Assembly: GCF_026339955.1 (NCBI RefSeq)
Contig: NZ_JAPEPW010000001.1
Coordinates: 2,444,501 to 2,508,500 of the forward strand
Reading direction: 5' to 3'
Source: Streptomyces sp. NBC_01549
GTDB lineage: Bacteria; Actinomycetota; Actinomycetes; Streptomycetales; Streptomycetaceae
Length of the DNA: 64,000 nt
This document shows, in pieces, positions 16,515 to 24,448 of the stretch (position 1 is the stretch's first letter; each line of letters starts with the position of its first letter). The translations under genes and the position numbers were made by a program. Below the pieces are notes generated by a model. The model was not told where the DNA came from and made no database searches. It worked only from the letters and a program-made list of their open reading frames with translations.

Positions 16515-17921
16515 ATGCCGCTCCACCAAGGTCCCGAGAAGCCCGACGAGCGACCGGTGTCCGTCAACCCCTTCTTCGGGGAGGCGAATCCGGTCGGGGG
16601 CATGACCGAGGCCCCGCCCAAGCACCGGCTTCCCGACGGCCCGCTGCCGCCCAACACGGCGTATCAGGTCGTCCACGACGATCTGATGCTGGACGGGAAC
16701 GCGCGGCTGAATCTCGCCACCTTCGTCACCACCTGGATGGAACCGCAGGCCGGGGTGCTGATGGACGAGTGCCAGGACAAGAACATGATCGACAAGGACG
16801 AGTACCCACGCACCGCCGAGCTCGAGCGGCGCTGCGTGGCGATGCTCGCGGATCTGTGGAACGCGCCGGATCCGGCCTCCGCCGTCGGCTGTTCGACGAC
16901 CGGATCGAGCGAGGCGTGCATGCTCGCCGGCATGGCGCTGAAGCGGCGCTGGATGCGGCGGAACGCGGACCGCTATCCAGGAGCGCGCCCCAACCTCGTG
17001 ATGGGGGTGAACGTCCAGGTGTGCTGGGAGAAGTTCTGCAACTTCTGGGAAGTCGAGGCACGCCAGGTGCCCATGGAGGGCGACCGGTTCCACCTCGACC
17101 CACAGGCGGCGGCCGAGCTGTGCGACGAGAACACCATCGGGGTCGTCGGCATCCTCGGCTCCACCTTCGACGGGTCGTACGAGCCGATCGCCGAGCTGTG
17201 CGCGGCCCTCGACCAGCTCCAGGAGCGTACGGGCCTGGACATCCCCGTCCATGTCGACGGCGCGTCCGGCGCGATGATCGCCCCCTTCCTCGACCCGGAC
17301 CTGGTCTGGGACTTCCGGCTGCCGCGGGTGTCCTCGATCAACACCTCGGGGCACAAGTACGGACTGGTCTACCCGGGTGTCGGCTGGGCGCTGTGGCGGA
17401 CGGAGGCCGAGCTTCCCGAGGAGCTGGTCTTCCGGGTCAACTACTTGGGCGGCAACATGCCGACCTTCGCGCTCAACTTCTCCCGCCCGGGCGCGCAGGT
17501 CGTGGCGCAGTACTACACGTTTCTACGGCTGGGCCGGGAAGGCTTCCGGGCCGTTCAGCAGACGACCAGAGATCTGGCCCGCGGGCTCGCCGACCGGATC
17601 GAGGCGCTGGAGGACTTCCGACTTCTGACCCGGGGCGACGAGTTGCCCGTCTTCGCGTTCACAACGGCACCTCATGTGAGCACGTACGACGTCTTCGACG
17701 TGTCCCGGCGCATGCGGGAGAGCGGCTGGCTGGTGCCCGCGTACACCTTCCCGGCCAACCGGGAGGACCTGTCCGTCCTGCGTGTGGTGTGCCGCAACGG
17801 CTTCTCGGTGGATCTCGCCGACCTGTTCATCGAGGACCTGAGCCGGTTGGTGCCCCAACTGCGCAAGCTGCCGCATCCACTGACCCGGGACAAGGAGGCG
17901 GCGACCGGCTTCCACCACTAG
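16515..17921 (+). CDS. gad: glutamate decarboxylase
   Basis: PLP-dependent enzyme converting glutamate to GABA and CO2 while consuming a proton. The 468-residue product is full length for bacterial GadB. It has the GCSTTGSSEACMLAGMALKRRW cofactor region near residue 118, HVDGASGAM with the PLP-contacting Asp, and the Schiff-base lysine in SSINTSGHKYGLVYPG. ATG at 16515 has AGGAG 8 bases upstream. The pairing with the upstream CLC channel suggests acid resistance or GABA supply. The stop TAG (17919-17921) lies inside CTAG at the edge of a MITE-type terminal repeat, see the 17918-17936 entry. Confidence 0.93.
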   Translation: MPLHQGPEKPDERPVSVNPFFGEANPVGGMTEAPPKHRLPDGPLPPNTAYQVVHDDLMLDGNARLNLATFVTTWMEPQAGVLMDECQDKNMIDKDEYPRTAELERRCVAMLADLWNAPDPASAVGCSTTGSSEACMLAGMALKRRWMRRNADRYPGARPNLVMGVNVQVCWEKFCNFWEVEARQVPMEGDRFHLDPQAAAELCDENTIGVVGILGSTFDGSYEPIAELCAALDQLQERTGLDIPVHVDGASGAMIAPFLDPDLVWDFRLPRVSSINTSGHKYGLVYPGVGWALWRTEAELPEELVFRVNYLGGNMPTFALNFSRPGAQVVAQYYTFLRLGREGFRAVQQTTRDLARGLADRIEALEDFRLLTRGDELPVFAFTTAPHVSTYDVFDVSRRMRESGWLVPAYTFPANREDLSVLRVVCRNGFSVDLADLFIEDLSRLVPQLRKLPHPLTRDKEAATGFHH

Positions 17922-17936
17922 GGCCTGTCCGGCGGA
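17918..17936 (+). repeat. solitary MITE terminal repeat overlapping the gad stop codon
   Basis: CTAGGGCCTGTCCGGCGGA is identical to the left end of the two 243-bp MITE-like elements at 39276 and 57886, but no internal sequence or second end follows. It is best read as a remnant of an excised or deleted copy. Its first four bases, CTAG, contain the gad stop codon. Confidence 0.7.
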
Positions 17937-17950
17937 GGGTGCGGGTGCGG

Positions 17951-18592
17951 CTACTCCTGGTCGCCGGGGTGCGGTGTTCCCGTCGCGTACGGGTTCTCCT
18001 CGCCGTCCACCAGGACGCCGACGAAGGGTTCGCCCTCGCCGGCGAAGGTGTACGCGCCGCCCCGGATCCGCTCGATCAGGCCCCGGGTCCACTGCGCTCC
18101 GGAGTCGGCGGAGTGGACCCAGAAGTTCATGATCTCGCCGATGTGGCCGAGCTGTCCGGGGCCGTCCTCGGGGGTGTAGTACCCGGTGACGGACTTGCGC
18201 CACTCCTCGATGGCGCGCACCCGCTCCTGGAGGAGTTCGAGGGTCTCCGCACGGCCGAGGTCGACCATGAAGCCGAGCGCGGCCGAGAGGATGTCCGGTT
18301 TCTGGTCGTACGCGGTCAGCGACCGGCGCAGCAGCGTGAAGTACTCCTCGGTGCCCTGGTCCGTGATCTCGTACTCGGTGCGCGGCGGGCCGCCCGCCGT
18401 GGACGGGGCGATCTCGTGGGCGAGCAGCAGTCCCTGTTTCGCCATCTGCTTGAGCGCGTGGTAGATCGAGCCGGGCTTGGCGTTGGACCACTCGTGCGCG
18501 CCCCAGTACTCGAGGTCGTTGCGCACCTGGTAGCCGTGGGCCCGCCCGTGCTGGCGGACGGCACCCAACACCAGGAGACGGATCGCTGACAT
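17951..18592 (-). CDS. PadR-family transcriptional regulator
   Basis: A 213-residue PadR regulator. The winged helix is MSAIRLLVLGAVRQHGRAHG through SNAKPGSIYHALKQMAKQGLL, followed by TEYEITDQGTEEYFTLLRR. A C-terminal helical part continues to about residue 170, and a Gly/Glu-rich tail of ~40 residues closes the protein. ATG at 18592 is preferred because homology begins there; a TTG at 18634 would overlap the stop of the DinB gene but places its purine-rich stretch too close. It lies downstream of the DinB gene on the same strand. Target unknown. Confidence 0.85.
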   Translation of the reverse strand: MSAIRLLVLGAVRQHGRAHGYQVRNDLEYWGAHEWSNAKPGSIYHALKQMAKQGLLLAHEIAPSTAGGPPRTEYEITDQGTEEYFTLLRRSLTAYDQKPDILSAALGFMVDLGRAETLELLQERVRAIEEWRKSVTGYYTPEDGPGQLGHIGEIMNFWVHSADSGAQWTRGLIERIRGGAYTFAGEGEPFVGVLVDGEENPYATGTPHPGDQE

Positions 18593-18630
18593 GCGGTCCA
18601 GGTTATGGGGGGCAGATGGGGGCGCGGAGG

Positions 18631-19167
18631 TCAACCCTCCTGCGCGCGGGCCACCAGCTCGAAGGCGGTGGCGCCGTCCAGGGACTCGCGGATGATGTCG
18701 GCGTGGCCGGCGTGCCGGGCCGTCTCACGGATCAGGTGGAGCGCCACCCAGCGCATCGAGACCCGTTCCCGGGGGAACCAGGGGGCTTCGGGCAGTGCGA
18801 AGGTCTCGTCGAGGCTGGGCACCGAGCGGATGAACGCCTCCGTCTCGGCGGCGACCTTCTCCCAGTACGCGAGCTGCGACTCGACGGTCTCGTCGCCGAC
18901 GAGCGCGAAGCACTCGTGCCAGGTCGACTCGTCCCGCTCGACGGCGGGCGGCTCGCCCTTGGCGCGGGCGATCCAGGCCTGCTCGGTCTCGGCGACATGC
19001 TTGAGCAGTCCGGCGAGGGACAGTTCGCTCGCGCTCGGCCGGCTCGTGGCCTGTTCCGGTGTCAGCCCGGTCAGGGCCCGGCGGATCCCGCCGCGCTCGG
19101 CCTCCAAGAAGGAGAGCAGTGCTCCGCGCTCGTCACCGGGAGTCTCCGCCGAAACGTGAGTAACCAT
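18631..19167 (-). CDS. DinB/DUF664 family protein
   Basis: A 178-residue four-helix bundle protein of the DinB/DUF664 superfamily, often mycothiol- or metal-dependent in actinobacteria. The His triad is visible: LKHVAETEQAWI, WHECF, and TARHAGHADIIRESLDG near residue 150. The SMRWVALHLIRETARHAGHAD helix is the family hallmark. ATG at 19167 has GAAAGGCGGCGATC upstream. It probably shares a transcript with the PadR gene. The substrate is unknown. Confidence 0.85.
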   Translation of the reverse strand: MVTHVSAETPGDERGALLSFLEAERGGIRRALTGLTPEQATSRPSASELSLAGLLKHVAETEQAWIARAKGEPPAVERDESTWHECFALVGDETVESQLAYWEKVAAETEAFIRSVPSLDETFALPEAPWFPRERVSMRWVALHLIRETARHAGHADIIRESLDGATAFELVARAQEG

Positions 19168-19228
19168 GATCGCCGCCTTTCATCGGGTCTTCCTGCCTGG
19201 CATCCCCTGCCTGACACCGACGAACGTA

Positions 19229-19265
19229 CGGGCCCTTGCGGTCAGATTCTGTCCGCAAGGGCCCG
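19229..19265 (-). terminator. hairpin terminator after the aldehyde dehydrogenase gene
   Basis: CGGGCCCTTGCGG (19229-19241) pairs exactly with CCGCAAGGGCCCG (19253-19265) around an 11-base loop. It lies 58 bases past the dehydrogenase stop, upstream of the DinB start. Confidence 0.7.
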
Positions 19266-19322
19266 GAGGCGACAAAGAGTCCCGGAACGGGAGGAGTGAG
19301 GAGTCCTGAAACGGAAGGGGGC

Positions 19323-20783
19323 CTAGAACGGGAAGAAACTGCGCCCGTGCTGGACCGAGATCCACTTCTGGGTGGTGAAGGCGTCGACGGTCGTCTCGCC
19401 GTTCAGGCGGCCGATGCCGGAGTGCTTCTCGCCGCCGAAGGGGACCAGCGGCTCGTCGTGGACGGTGCCGTCGTTGACGTGGAACATGCCGGTGTCGATC
19501 TGCTTGGCGAAGGCGACACCGCGCTCGACGTCGGCGGTGTGCACGGCGCCGCTGAGCCCGTACGGGGTGTCGTTGACGATGCGGACGGCCTCCTCCTCGC
19601 CGTCGAAGGTGACGAGGAGCGCGACCGGGCCGAAGATCTCCTGCTGGAGGATGGCGGAGTCGGCGGGCAGGTCCGTCAGGACGGTCGGCTCGACGAGGTT
19701 GTCGGTGGTGGCGCCGCGCACCAGAGCGGTGGCGCCCTCGGCGATCGCCTGGTCGACCGCGCCGGTGAGCGAGTCCGCCTGGGAGGAGTTGATGACCGGG
19801 CCGATGATCGTCTGGGGGTCGCTCGGGTCGCCGACCTTCAGCGTCCTGACCTTGGCGACGAACTTCTCGGTGAACTCGTCCGCGATCGAGCGGTCCACGA
19901 GCACGCGGTTGGCGGCCATGCAGACCTGGCCCTGGTGGACGTAGCGGCTGAAGACCGCCGCGTCGACGGCGTAGTCGATGTCCGCGTCCTCCAGGACCAC
20001 CAGGGCGCTGTTGCCGCCGAGTTCCAGCACCGCGCTCTTGAAGTGCGAGGCGCAGACGGTGGCGACATGGCGGCCGACCTTGTCGGAGCCGGTGAAGGAG
20101 ATGACCTTCGGGACGGGGTGCTCGATGAAGGCGTCGCCGATCTCGGCGATGTCGGTGATGACGACGTTGAGCAGACCGCCGGGCAGGCCCGCGTCCTCGA
20201 AGATCTTCGCCACCAGCGAGCCGCCGACGATCGGGGTGTTCTGGTGCGGCTTGAGGACCACGCCGTTGCCGAGCGCCAGGGCCGGCGCGACGGACTTCAG
20301 GGAGAGCAGGAAGGGGAAGTTGAAGGGGCTGATCACGCCCACGACACCAACGGGGACCCGGTAGAGGCGGTTCTCCTTGCCGTCGATCGGCGAGGGGAGG
20401 ATCTTGCCCTCGGGGCGCAGCGACAGCTGGATCGACTCGCGCAGGAACTCCTTGGCGAGGTGGAGCTCGAAGCCGGCCTTGAGGTGGGTGCCGCCGAGCT
20501 CGGCGATGATCACCTCGGTGATCTCGGCCTCGCGCTCCTCGATGAGGCGCAGGGCCTTCTCGAAGACCGCGCGACGGGCGTACGGGTTGGTCGCGGCCCA
20601 TGCCTTCTGGGCGCGCTGGGCGGCGCGGTAGGCCTCGTCGACCTCATCGACCGTGGCTATGGTGATCGACGCCAGCTTCTCGCCGTTGTACGGGTTGAAA
20701 TCGATGATGTCCCAGGAGCCGGTGCCCTGGCGCCACTCGCCGTCGATGTACTGCCGGGCCAGTTCGGTGAAGTAGGACGACAT
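19323..20783 (-). CDS. aldehyde dehydrogenase (benzaldehyde/vanillin dehydrogenase-like)
   Basis: NAD(P)-dependent oxidation of an aldehyde to the acid. The 486-residue product has GVISPFNFPFLLSLKSVAPAL for cofactor binding, the SFTGSDKVGRHVA loop, catalytic Glu in VLELGGNSALVVLEDAD, and catalytic Cys in HQGQVCMAANRVLV. The overall pattern is closest to aromatic aldehyde dehydrogenases, but substrate cannot be fixed from sequence alone. ATG at 20783 follows GAGGAGCAC; homology starts at MSSYFTELARQYIDGEW. A perfect palindrome lies 66 bases upstream, implying regulation by a dimeric repressor, perhaps responding to an aromatic compound. Confidence 0.9.
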   Translation of the reverse strand: MSSYFTELARQYIDGEWRQGTGSWDIIDFNPYNGEKLASITIATVDEVDEAYRAAQRAQKAWAATNPYARRAVFEKALRLIEEREAEITEVIIAELGGTHLKAGFELHLAKEFLRESIQLSLRPEGKILPSPIDGKENRLYRVPVGVVGVISPFNFPFLLSLKSVAPALALGNGVVLKPHQNTPIVGGSLVAKIFEDAGLPGGLLNVVITDIAEIGDAFIEHPVPKVISFTGSDKVGRHVATVCASHFKSAVLELGGNSALVVLEDADIDYAVDAAVFSRYVHQGQVCMAANRVLVDRSIADEFTEKFVAKVRTLKVGDPSDPQTIIGPVINSSQADSLTGAVDQAIAEGATALVRGATTDNLVEPTVLTDLPADSAILQQEIFGPVALLVTFDGEEEAVRIVNDTPYGLSGAVHTADVERGVAFAKQIDTGMFHVNDGTVHDEPLVPFGGEKHSGIGRLNGETTVDAFTTQKWISVQHGRSFFPF

Positions 20784-20849
20784 GTGCTCCTCAATCCCCT
20801 TGCTGCCGAGGCAGACATCCGAGTCTGAGTCAGCAGACACATCCGATCA

Positions 20850-20865
20850 ACGTCTGATCAGACGT
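20850..20865. promoter_or_regulatory. palindromic operator upstream of the aldehyde dehydrogenase
   Basis: ACGTCTGATCAGACGT is a perfect 16-bp palindrome, 66 bases upstream of the dehydrogenase start. GATCAA on one side and GATCAAA further out extend related half-sites. No local TetR or GntR gene is present, so the regulator is likely encoded elsewhere. Confidence 0.6.
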
Positions 20866-20992
20866 CATCGTACTTGCGATCAAAGGGAGTTGGAGAGCAC
20901 CTCCGAAGAGTCCACGAAGACTCACAGGCGAACAGGCTGTGAAGATTCACGGGAGGAGTCCGTGAAGACTCGGGGGAGGTGGTGGGGAGAAG

Positions 20993-21856
20993 TCAGGAGA
21001 GCTGGAGCAGCCCCCTCAGCAGGTCCCGGCTCTCGGACGGCCCGGGGCTGTCCTGCTGCAACTGCTTGAGCGCACCCTCGTACTGGGTGACGTCCTCGCG
21101 TTTGTCCAGGTAGAGCGCGCTGGTGAGCTGCTCCAGATAGACGACGTCCGACAGATCGGACTCGGGGAAGCTCAGGATGGTGAAGGAACCGCTCTCACCC
21201 GAGTGGCCGCCGAAGCTGAACGGCATGACCTGAAGTCGTACGTTCGGGCGCTCCGACACCTCGATCAGATACTGGAGTTGCCCCCGCATCACCTCGCGGT
21301 CGCCGTACGGGCGGCGCAGCGCGGCCTCGTCGAGGACGATGTGGAACTCCGGGGCCTTCTCGGAGACGAGGTACTTCTGCCGCTCCAGGCGCAGCGCTAC
21401 GCGCCGCTCGATGTCGGCGGGCGAAGCGCCCCGCATGCCGCGCGCGACGACCGCGTGGGCGTAGGCCTCCGTCTGCAACAGGCCGTGCACGAACTGGACT
21501 TCGTACGACCGGATCAGGTGGGCCGCGCCCTCCAGGCCGACGTAGGTCGGGAACCAGCTGGGCAGGACGTCCGAGTAACTGTGCCACCAGCCGGCGACGT
21601 TGGCCTCCTTGGCGAGGGAGACGAGCGACGTGCGCTCGGCCTCGTCATTGATGCCGTACAGCGTCAGCAGATCCTCGACGTCGCGCGTCTTGAAGCTCAC
21701 CCGTCCCAACTCCATGCGGCTGATCTTCGATTCGGAGGCGCGGATCGAGTAACCGGCCGCTTCCCGGGTGATTCCACGCGCCTCCCGCAGGCGCCGCAGA
21801 TGTGATCCGAGCAGCATGCGCCGCACCACCGAGCCGCTCGACTCACCAGCGCTCAC
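20993..21856 (-). CDS. XRE-family regulator with DUF5753
   Basis: A 287-residue Streptomyces-type regulator. The N-terminal XRE helix-turn-helix is LLGSHLRRLREARGITREAAGYSIRASESKISRMELGR, near residues 15-55. The rest is DUF5753, ending with the QYEGALKQLQQDSPGPSESRDLLRGLL segment typical of WhiJ-like proteins. GTG at 21856 has GGGGAGG about 10 bases upstream. It is divergent from an anti-sigma-like ATPase gene and close to a DUF397 gene, the standard three-part set whose members regulate development or metabolism in streptomycetes. Confidence 0.9.
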   Translation of the reverse strand: MSAGESSGSVVRRMLLGSHLRRLREARGITREAAGYSIRASESKISRMELGRVSFKTRDVEDLLTLYGINDEAERTSLVSLAKEANVAGWWHSYSDVLPSWFPTYVGLEGAAHLIRSYEVQFVHGLLQTEAYAHAVVARGMRGASPADIERRVALRLERQKYLVSEKAPEFHIVLDEAALRRPYGDREVMRGQLQYLIEVSERPNVRLQVMPFSFGGHSGESGSFTILSFPESDLSDVVYLEQLTSALYLDKREDVTQYEGALKQLQQDSPGPSESRDLLRGLLQLS

Positions 21857-22052
21857 GTTCGTCCGCCTCCCCAACCGTCTTCAAGGGCCGAAGTCTGCCA
21901 CTAAAACACTTCAAGCAGTACTCGTTCAGTTACAGAAACGGAGAGACTCCAAAGGTGCCACACAGGAAAAGATCGGTAGAGGGTCAACAAGGGGGAAGAA
22001 GGTGACAGAAGAAATGACCAAGAAAGGGTGGAGGAAGGTCTAATTCGGGCGC

Positions 22053-22079
22053 GTGCACGTGCATCTGCCCTTGCATCTG
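22053..22079 (+). promoter_or_regulatory. shared regulatory element, copy upstream of the ATPase gene
   Basis: This 27-base stretch begins GTGCACGTGCATCTG and contains two TGCATCTG direct repeats 12 bases apart. The same sequence, in opposite orientation and with one mismatch, lies at 23150-23176 upstream of the convergent DUF397 gene. Each copy is about 75-83 bases before a start codon, so they look like a common operator or activator site, possibly for the adjacent XRE protein. Confidence 0.75.
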
Positions 22080-22154
22080 CTGTACGCATTCGGAACCATG
22101 GTCCCCGCGCCACCGCTGCATCGCAACGACCGCGAACACTCGGGAGTGCCTCGC

Positions 22155-22673
22155 ATGGGGACGAATGGATCGACCATGCTCGAGCCCTTACGGCAGGGAC
22201 TTCCGCCGCTCGACCCCGCGGCCGTGTCCAACGCCGCTTCCTGTGCGCTGCCCGCACGCTACGAAGCGGTGCGCGAAGCGCGGCAGTTCACCCGCAGAAC
22301 GCTCGACCAGTGGGACATCGGCGAGCGCTTCGACGATGTCTGCCTGGTGGTCTCCGAGCTCGTGACCAACGCGCTGCGGCACGCACTGCCCTCGGACACA
22401 CCCCGCCCGGACGACCAAGGGCCGCCCGTGCGGCTGCACTTGATGCGGTGGACCTCACGTCTGGTGTGCGCGGTACGCGACCCCAGTCACGACAGTCCGG
22501 TCGCGGGCGACTCGGAGGACTTCTCGGCGGAGTCGGGCCGCGGCCTGTTCCTGGTCGACTCGTTCGCCGACAGCTGGGGCTGGCACCCGCTCGCGGGCAC
22601 CCTCAGCGGCAAGGTCGTATGGGCGCTGTTCCGGCTCCCACAGGCGGCCGCCGGCGGGGTTTCGACCGAATAG
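22155..22673 (+). CDS. anti-sigma-factor-like ATP-binding protein
   Basis: A 172-residue HATPase_c protein of the RsbW/SpoIIAB type. The N box is DDVCLVVSELVTNALRHA near residue 60 with the Glu and Asn of the Bergerat fold, and the G boxes appear in SAESGRGLFLVDSFADSWGW. It lacks a sensor or membrane region. ATG at 22155 is chosen because GGGAG lies 8 bases upstream; the frame is open back to 22053 but that stretch contains the regulatory repeat. It is convergent with the DUF397 gene and shares its upstream element. Confidence 0.85.
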   Translation: MGTNGSTMLEPLRQGLPPLDPAAVSNAASCALPARYEAVREARQFTRRTLDQWDIGERFDDVCLVVSELVTNALRHALPSDTPRPDDQGPPVRLHLMRWTSRLVCAVRDPSHDSPVAGDSEDFSAESGRGLFLVDSFADSWGWHPLAGTLSGKVVWALFRLPQAAAGGVSTE

Positions 22674-22705
22674 AGAACCGCGGCGCCTTTTGGCGCCGCG
22701 GTTCT
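22674..22705 (+). terminator. hairpin terminator after the ATPase gene
   Basis: AGAACCGCGGCGCC (22674-22687) pairs perfectly with GGCGCCGCGGTTCT (22692-22705) around TTTT. It sits between the convergent ATPase and DUF397 genes and could serve both. Confidence 0.8.
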
Positions 22706-22797
22706 ACGCGCGTTACGCATCGCGACATGGCGGTCGCCGTCAGTTATGCCGGTTGCCCCACTCGAGTACGCGCCCACGCGGGCGGCGTCGGCTCATG

Positions 22798-23067
22798 TCA
22801 GCCGGCGACCAGGTGGTCGAACTCGCCGTCCTTGATGCCCAGGAGCATGGCTTCGATCTCGGCGCGGGTGTAGACGAGCGCGGGCCCTTCCGGGAACCGC
22901 GAGTTCCGCACCGCCACGTCCCCTCCGGGCAGTCTCGCGAACTCCACGCAGGAGCCCTGCGAGTTGCTGTGCCTGCTCTTCTGCCAGGCCACTCCGGTCA
23001 GCCCCGTCGCAGCCATGCCGTTGTACACGTCATCCAGGTCATCCACGTCGTACACGTCGTGGTCCAC
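22798..23067 (-). CDS. DUF397 domain protein
   Basis: An 89-residue small protein with the DUF397 core WQKSRHSNSQGSCVEFARLP...VAVRNSRFPEGPALVYTRAEIEAML. In Streptomyces these small proteins act with XRE/DUF5753 regulators. The start at GTG 23067 has GGGGAG upstream and adds an unusual acidic N-terminus with alternating Asp and Val (DHDVYDVDDLDDVYNG); the shorter form would begin at MAATGLTGVAW. A TATGAT -10-like box lies 14 bases after the shared regulatory element on the minus strand. Confidence 0.88.
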   Translation of the reverse strand: MDHDVYDVDDLDDVYNGMAATGLTGVAWQKSRHSNSQGSCVEFARLPGGDVAVRNSRFPEGPALVYTRAEIEAMLLGIKDGEFDHLVAG

Positions 23068-23413
23068 AGGTCGCTCCCCGGTCGTGCATTGGCCAATGTG
23101 GCCATTGATGCAGTGGCCAACTGCCCCGGATCATAGCTCTGTTCATGTGCAGATGCATGGGCAGATGCACGTGCACGGGGGGTGGCGCCACGGTTACAGC
23201 TTTTACCGCCATTTGACTACGGCGTGTTGACCACTTGACTACTGCCTGGTACTCGCCGGGCTGCTCCCGGTCCAGCGTGTGCCCCGGAGATCGCATGACA
23301 TGCGCTCTCCAGCCCCCGTGCATGATCTTCCGCGCCATCATCCGTGCAGGGTCGTCCGGGTCGAATCCCTCATCCACTAGGAAGAGACGCGTACCGGGCC
23401 CTTCGAGTTTCAA
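23039..23413 (-). CDS. possible small hypothetical protein upstream of DUF397
   Basis: A 124-residue open frame beginning with TTG at 23413. Residues 1-65 look coding: RLFLVDEGFDPDDPARMMARKI, then HGGWRAHVMRSPGHTLDREQ, then a GEYQAVVKWST stretch, with good third-position GC. The second half runs through the shared regulatory element and the DUF397 promoter, loses codon bias and overlaps the DUF397 start by 29 bases. It may be the intact front of a truncated gene. I do not recognise the family. Confidence 0.3.
   Translation of the reverse strand: MKLEGPGTRLFLVDEGFDPDDPARMMARKIMHGGWRAHVMRSPGHTLDREQPGEYQAVVKWSTRRSQMAVKAVTVAPPPVHVHLPMHLHMNRAMIRGSWPLHQWPHWPMHDRGATCGPRRVRRG
23150..23176 (-). promoter_or_regulatory. 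shared regulatory element, copy upstream of DUF397
   Basis: Inverted copy of the 22053-22079 element with one mismatch in 27 bases. On the minus strand it ends 83 bases before the DUF397 start, followed by TATGAT as a -10 candidate. Nearby TGGCCA repeats (one inside CATTGGCCAATG at 23087-23098) may be further sites. Confidence 0.75.
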
Positions 23414-23664
23414 CGTTCACGTAATGGCCCAATCCGCAGGGTTCGCCGGATCGACCTCGGCCACCGGACGCGCGGCATCCGTTCCGGCTCGTACGCGAGA
23501 ATCCGTGACGGGGCGACGACTCCCTCGGCACCATGACTCGACGGCTCCCCCAGAACATTCCTAGGTTCTCCCGATGTCTCACTCAGGGTGTTCGTGAATA
23601 CGGCTGATAGCTTGCTGCGGTCGTTCCGGCGACCCCAGCGACACCATCACCCTTGGGGGCTTCA

Positions 23665-24186
23665 GTGACATCGGCGACTTCGGCGACCTTTCCGCGTCGG
23701 CGGACCCGGGGCGTGGCCATGGCCTTGGCCGCGGGTCTGGCGGGCGCGCTCGCGCTGACCGGCTGCAGCGGCGACTCGGGGTCCGACTCCGGGGCCGGGG
23801 CCGCGAGCCCCAGCGCGTCCGCCTCGGGGACGGCCGGCACGGGCGGCGACTCGAGTACCCCGTCCACCGCCGGCAAGCTGGAGGGCAGCTGGGCGGCCAC
23901 GACCGGCGGCAAGGTCGTGGCGCTGGTGATCACCGGCAAGCAGGCCGGGCTCTTCACGACGGGCGGAACCGTGTGCAGCGGGACCGCCGGTGACGAGGCG
24001 GGCATGCAGATGATCCACCTCAAGTGCACGGACGGGAACAAGGACCGCACGACCGGCATGGTCGACTCCGTGAACAGTACGACGCTCAAGGTCACCTGGT
24101 CGGGGAAGCTCGGCAAGGAGTCGTACACGAAGGCGGAGGGCGGTCAGCTCCCGTCGGGACTGCCGACGGCGAGCCTGGGTTCCTGA
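23665..24186 (+). CDS. secreted lipoprotein of unknown function
   Basis: A 173-residue probable lipoprotein. A basic start (TFPRRRTRG) precedes a hydrophobic helix and the lipobox LALTGC near residue 33. A Gly/Ser/Ala-rich linker of ~40 residues leads to a compact domain of about 95 residues (KLEGSWAATTGGKVVALVITGK...VTWSGKLGKESYTKAEGG) that resembles small beta-sheet surface domains. The GTG at 23665 has TTGGGGGC upstream; an in-frame TTG at 23653 is less likely. Monocistronic, with a strong terminator after it. No function can be assigned. Confidence 0.8.
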   Translation: MTSATSATFPRRRTRGVAMALAAGLAGALALTGCSGDSGSDSGAGAASPSASASGTAGTGGDSSTPSTAGKLEGSWAATTGGKVVALVITGKQAGLFTTGGTVCSGTAGDEAGMQMIHLKCTDGNKDRTTGMVDSVNSTTLKVTWSGKLGKESYTKAEGGQLPSGLPTASLGS

Positions 24187-24240
24187 CCGGCCCGACCCCT
24201 CCCTGACCTGCCCTCACCTGTCCCGACCGGCCTCTGACAG

Positions 24241-24273
24241 CGGGCCGCGGAGTCCGTCGGACTCCGCGGCCCG
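24241..24273 (+). terminator. hairpin terminator after the lipoprotein gene
   Basis: CGGGCCGCGGAGTCC (24241-24255) pairs perfectly with GGACTCCGCGGCCCG (24259-24273) around GTC. The following 175 bases up to 24448 hold no gene. Confidence 0.8.
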
Positions 24274-24448
24274 TTCGCATGCCCGTCCACATGTCCGTTC
24301 GCGTGTCCGTCGCTCATTCCGTCGACTCAGGGGAGTTTTCTGGGCATACACGGCATGGGAGAGGTGCCTGACAGGGGGGTCGCGCAACGCATGCCCATCG
24401 GTCTGCGTGATGATCCATGAGCACCTTCACGAACCCAGGGGGAAACCC

